The notes under the pieces are model-generated. The model did no database searches. It was not told the origin of the DNA and saw only the letters and a program-made list of their open reading frames with translations. From an uncultured Porticoccus sp. (GTDB lineage: Bacteria > Pseudomonadota > Gammaproteobacteria > Pseudomonadales > Porticoccaceae), in NCBI GenBank assembly GCA_950063125.1, contig CATLZI010000115.1:1-6651 (forward strand): a DNA stretch of 6,651 nucleotides, read 5' to 3'. Of this stretch, positions 6,629-6,651 are shown piece by piece; within the stretch, counting starts at the first letter, position 1, and each line of letters begins with the position of its first letter. Both the position numbers and the translations under genes were made by a program.

Positions 6629-6651
6629 GGCTTGTCGTGATCCTTAAGTTC
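6622..6651 (-). CDS. C-terminal nine codons of an upstream gene, perhaps MrpC-like
   Basis: The right edge, read on the minus strand, gives the open frame ELKDHDKPC followed by TAG (6622-6624). The stop overlaps the GTG start of the first MrpD gene by 7 nt, in keeping with the overlaps elsewhere in this operon. The hydrophilic charged tail would suit the end of the NuoK-like MrpC that usually precedes MrpD, but nine residues cannot identify a family. One of the two other minus-strand frames here is closed by TAA. The call rests on position. Confidence 0.4.
   Translation of the reverse strand, partial: ELKDHDKPC

Overview
The window comes from a bacterial chromosome of moderate GC content, most likely a marine or halotolerant gammaproteobacterium. 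That placement is an inference. It rests on a YbiT-type ABC-F ATPase, on a RIO1-like kinase of the type known from Pseudomonas (PA4780 family), and on an Mrp-like operon with several MrpD-type subunits plus a small conserved membrane protein. All recognisable genes lie on the minus strand, so the window reads from right to left.

Right and centre (6651 to 1731): this is the 3' part of an operon for a multisubunit Mrp-like cation/proton antiporter, built from proteins homologous to complex I subunits NuoL/M/N. In order of transcription it holds a nine-codon tail of an upstream gene, a first MrpD-family subunit (6628-5156), a second that is somewhat MrpA/NuoL-like (5159-3681), a 91-residue two-helix membrane protein (3684-3409), and a third MrpD/NuoM-like subunit. 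Neighbouring genes overlap by 4 to 8 nt, as expected for translational coupling and fixed stoichiometry of one membrane complex. No MrpE, F or G gene follows, so if present they must lie upstream of the window.

The main anomaly is in the third subunit. Its natural start is the ATG at 3416, which overlaps the stop of the small protein gene by 8 nt. That frame is broken by a TAG at 3297-3299 (codon 40). After four sense codons it continues from an ATG at 3284 for 517 codons to the normal C-terminus. The gene is either split by a nonsense mutation (or a sequencing error), or translated by reinitiation as a protein lacking the first two membrane helices. The same subunit has Asn and Ser where the other two have the TM7 Lys and the following His of the proton path.

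Left (1642 to 1): after an 88-nt gap comes an intact RIO1-like protein kinase (1642-785). After a further 184-nt gap, which holds a candidate sigma70-type promoter, comes the first 200 codons of a YbiT-like ABC-F ATPase starting at a TTG (600) and running off the left edge. No RNA genes, mobile elements, CRISPR arrays or convincing terminators were seen, and no gene-free stretch exceeds about 190 nt.
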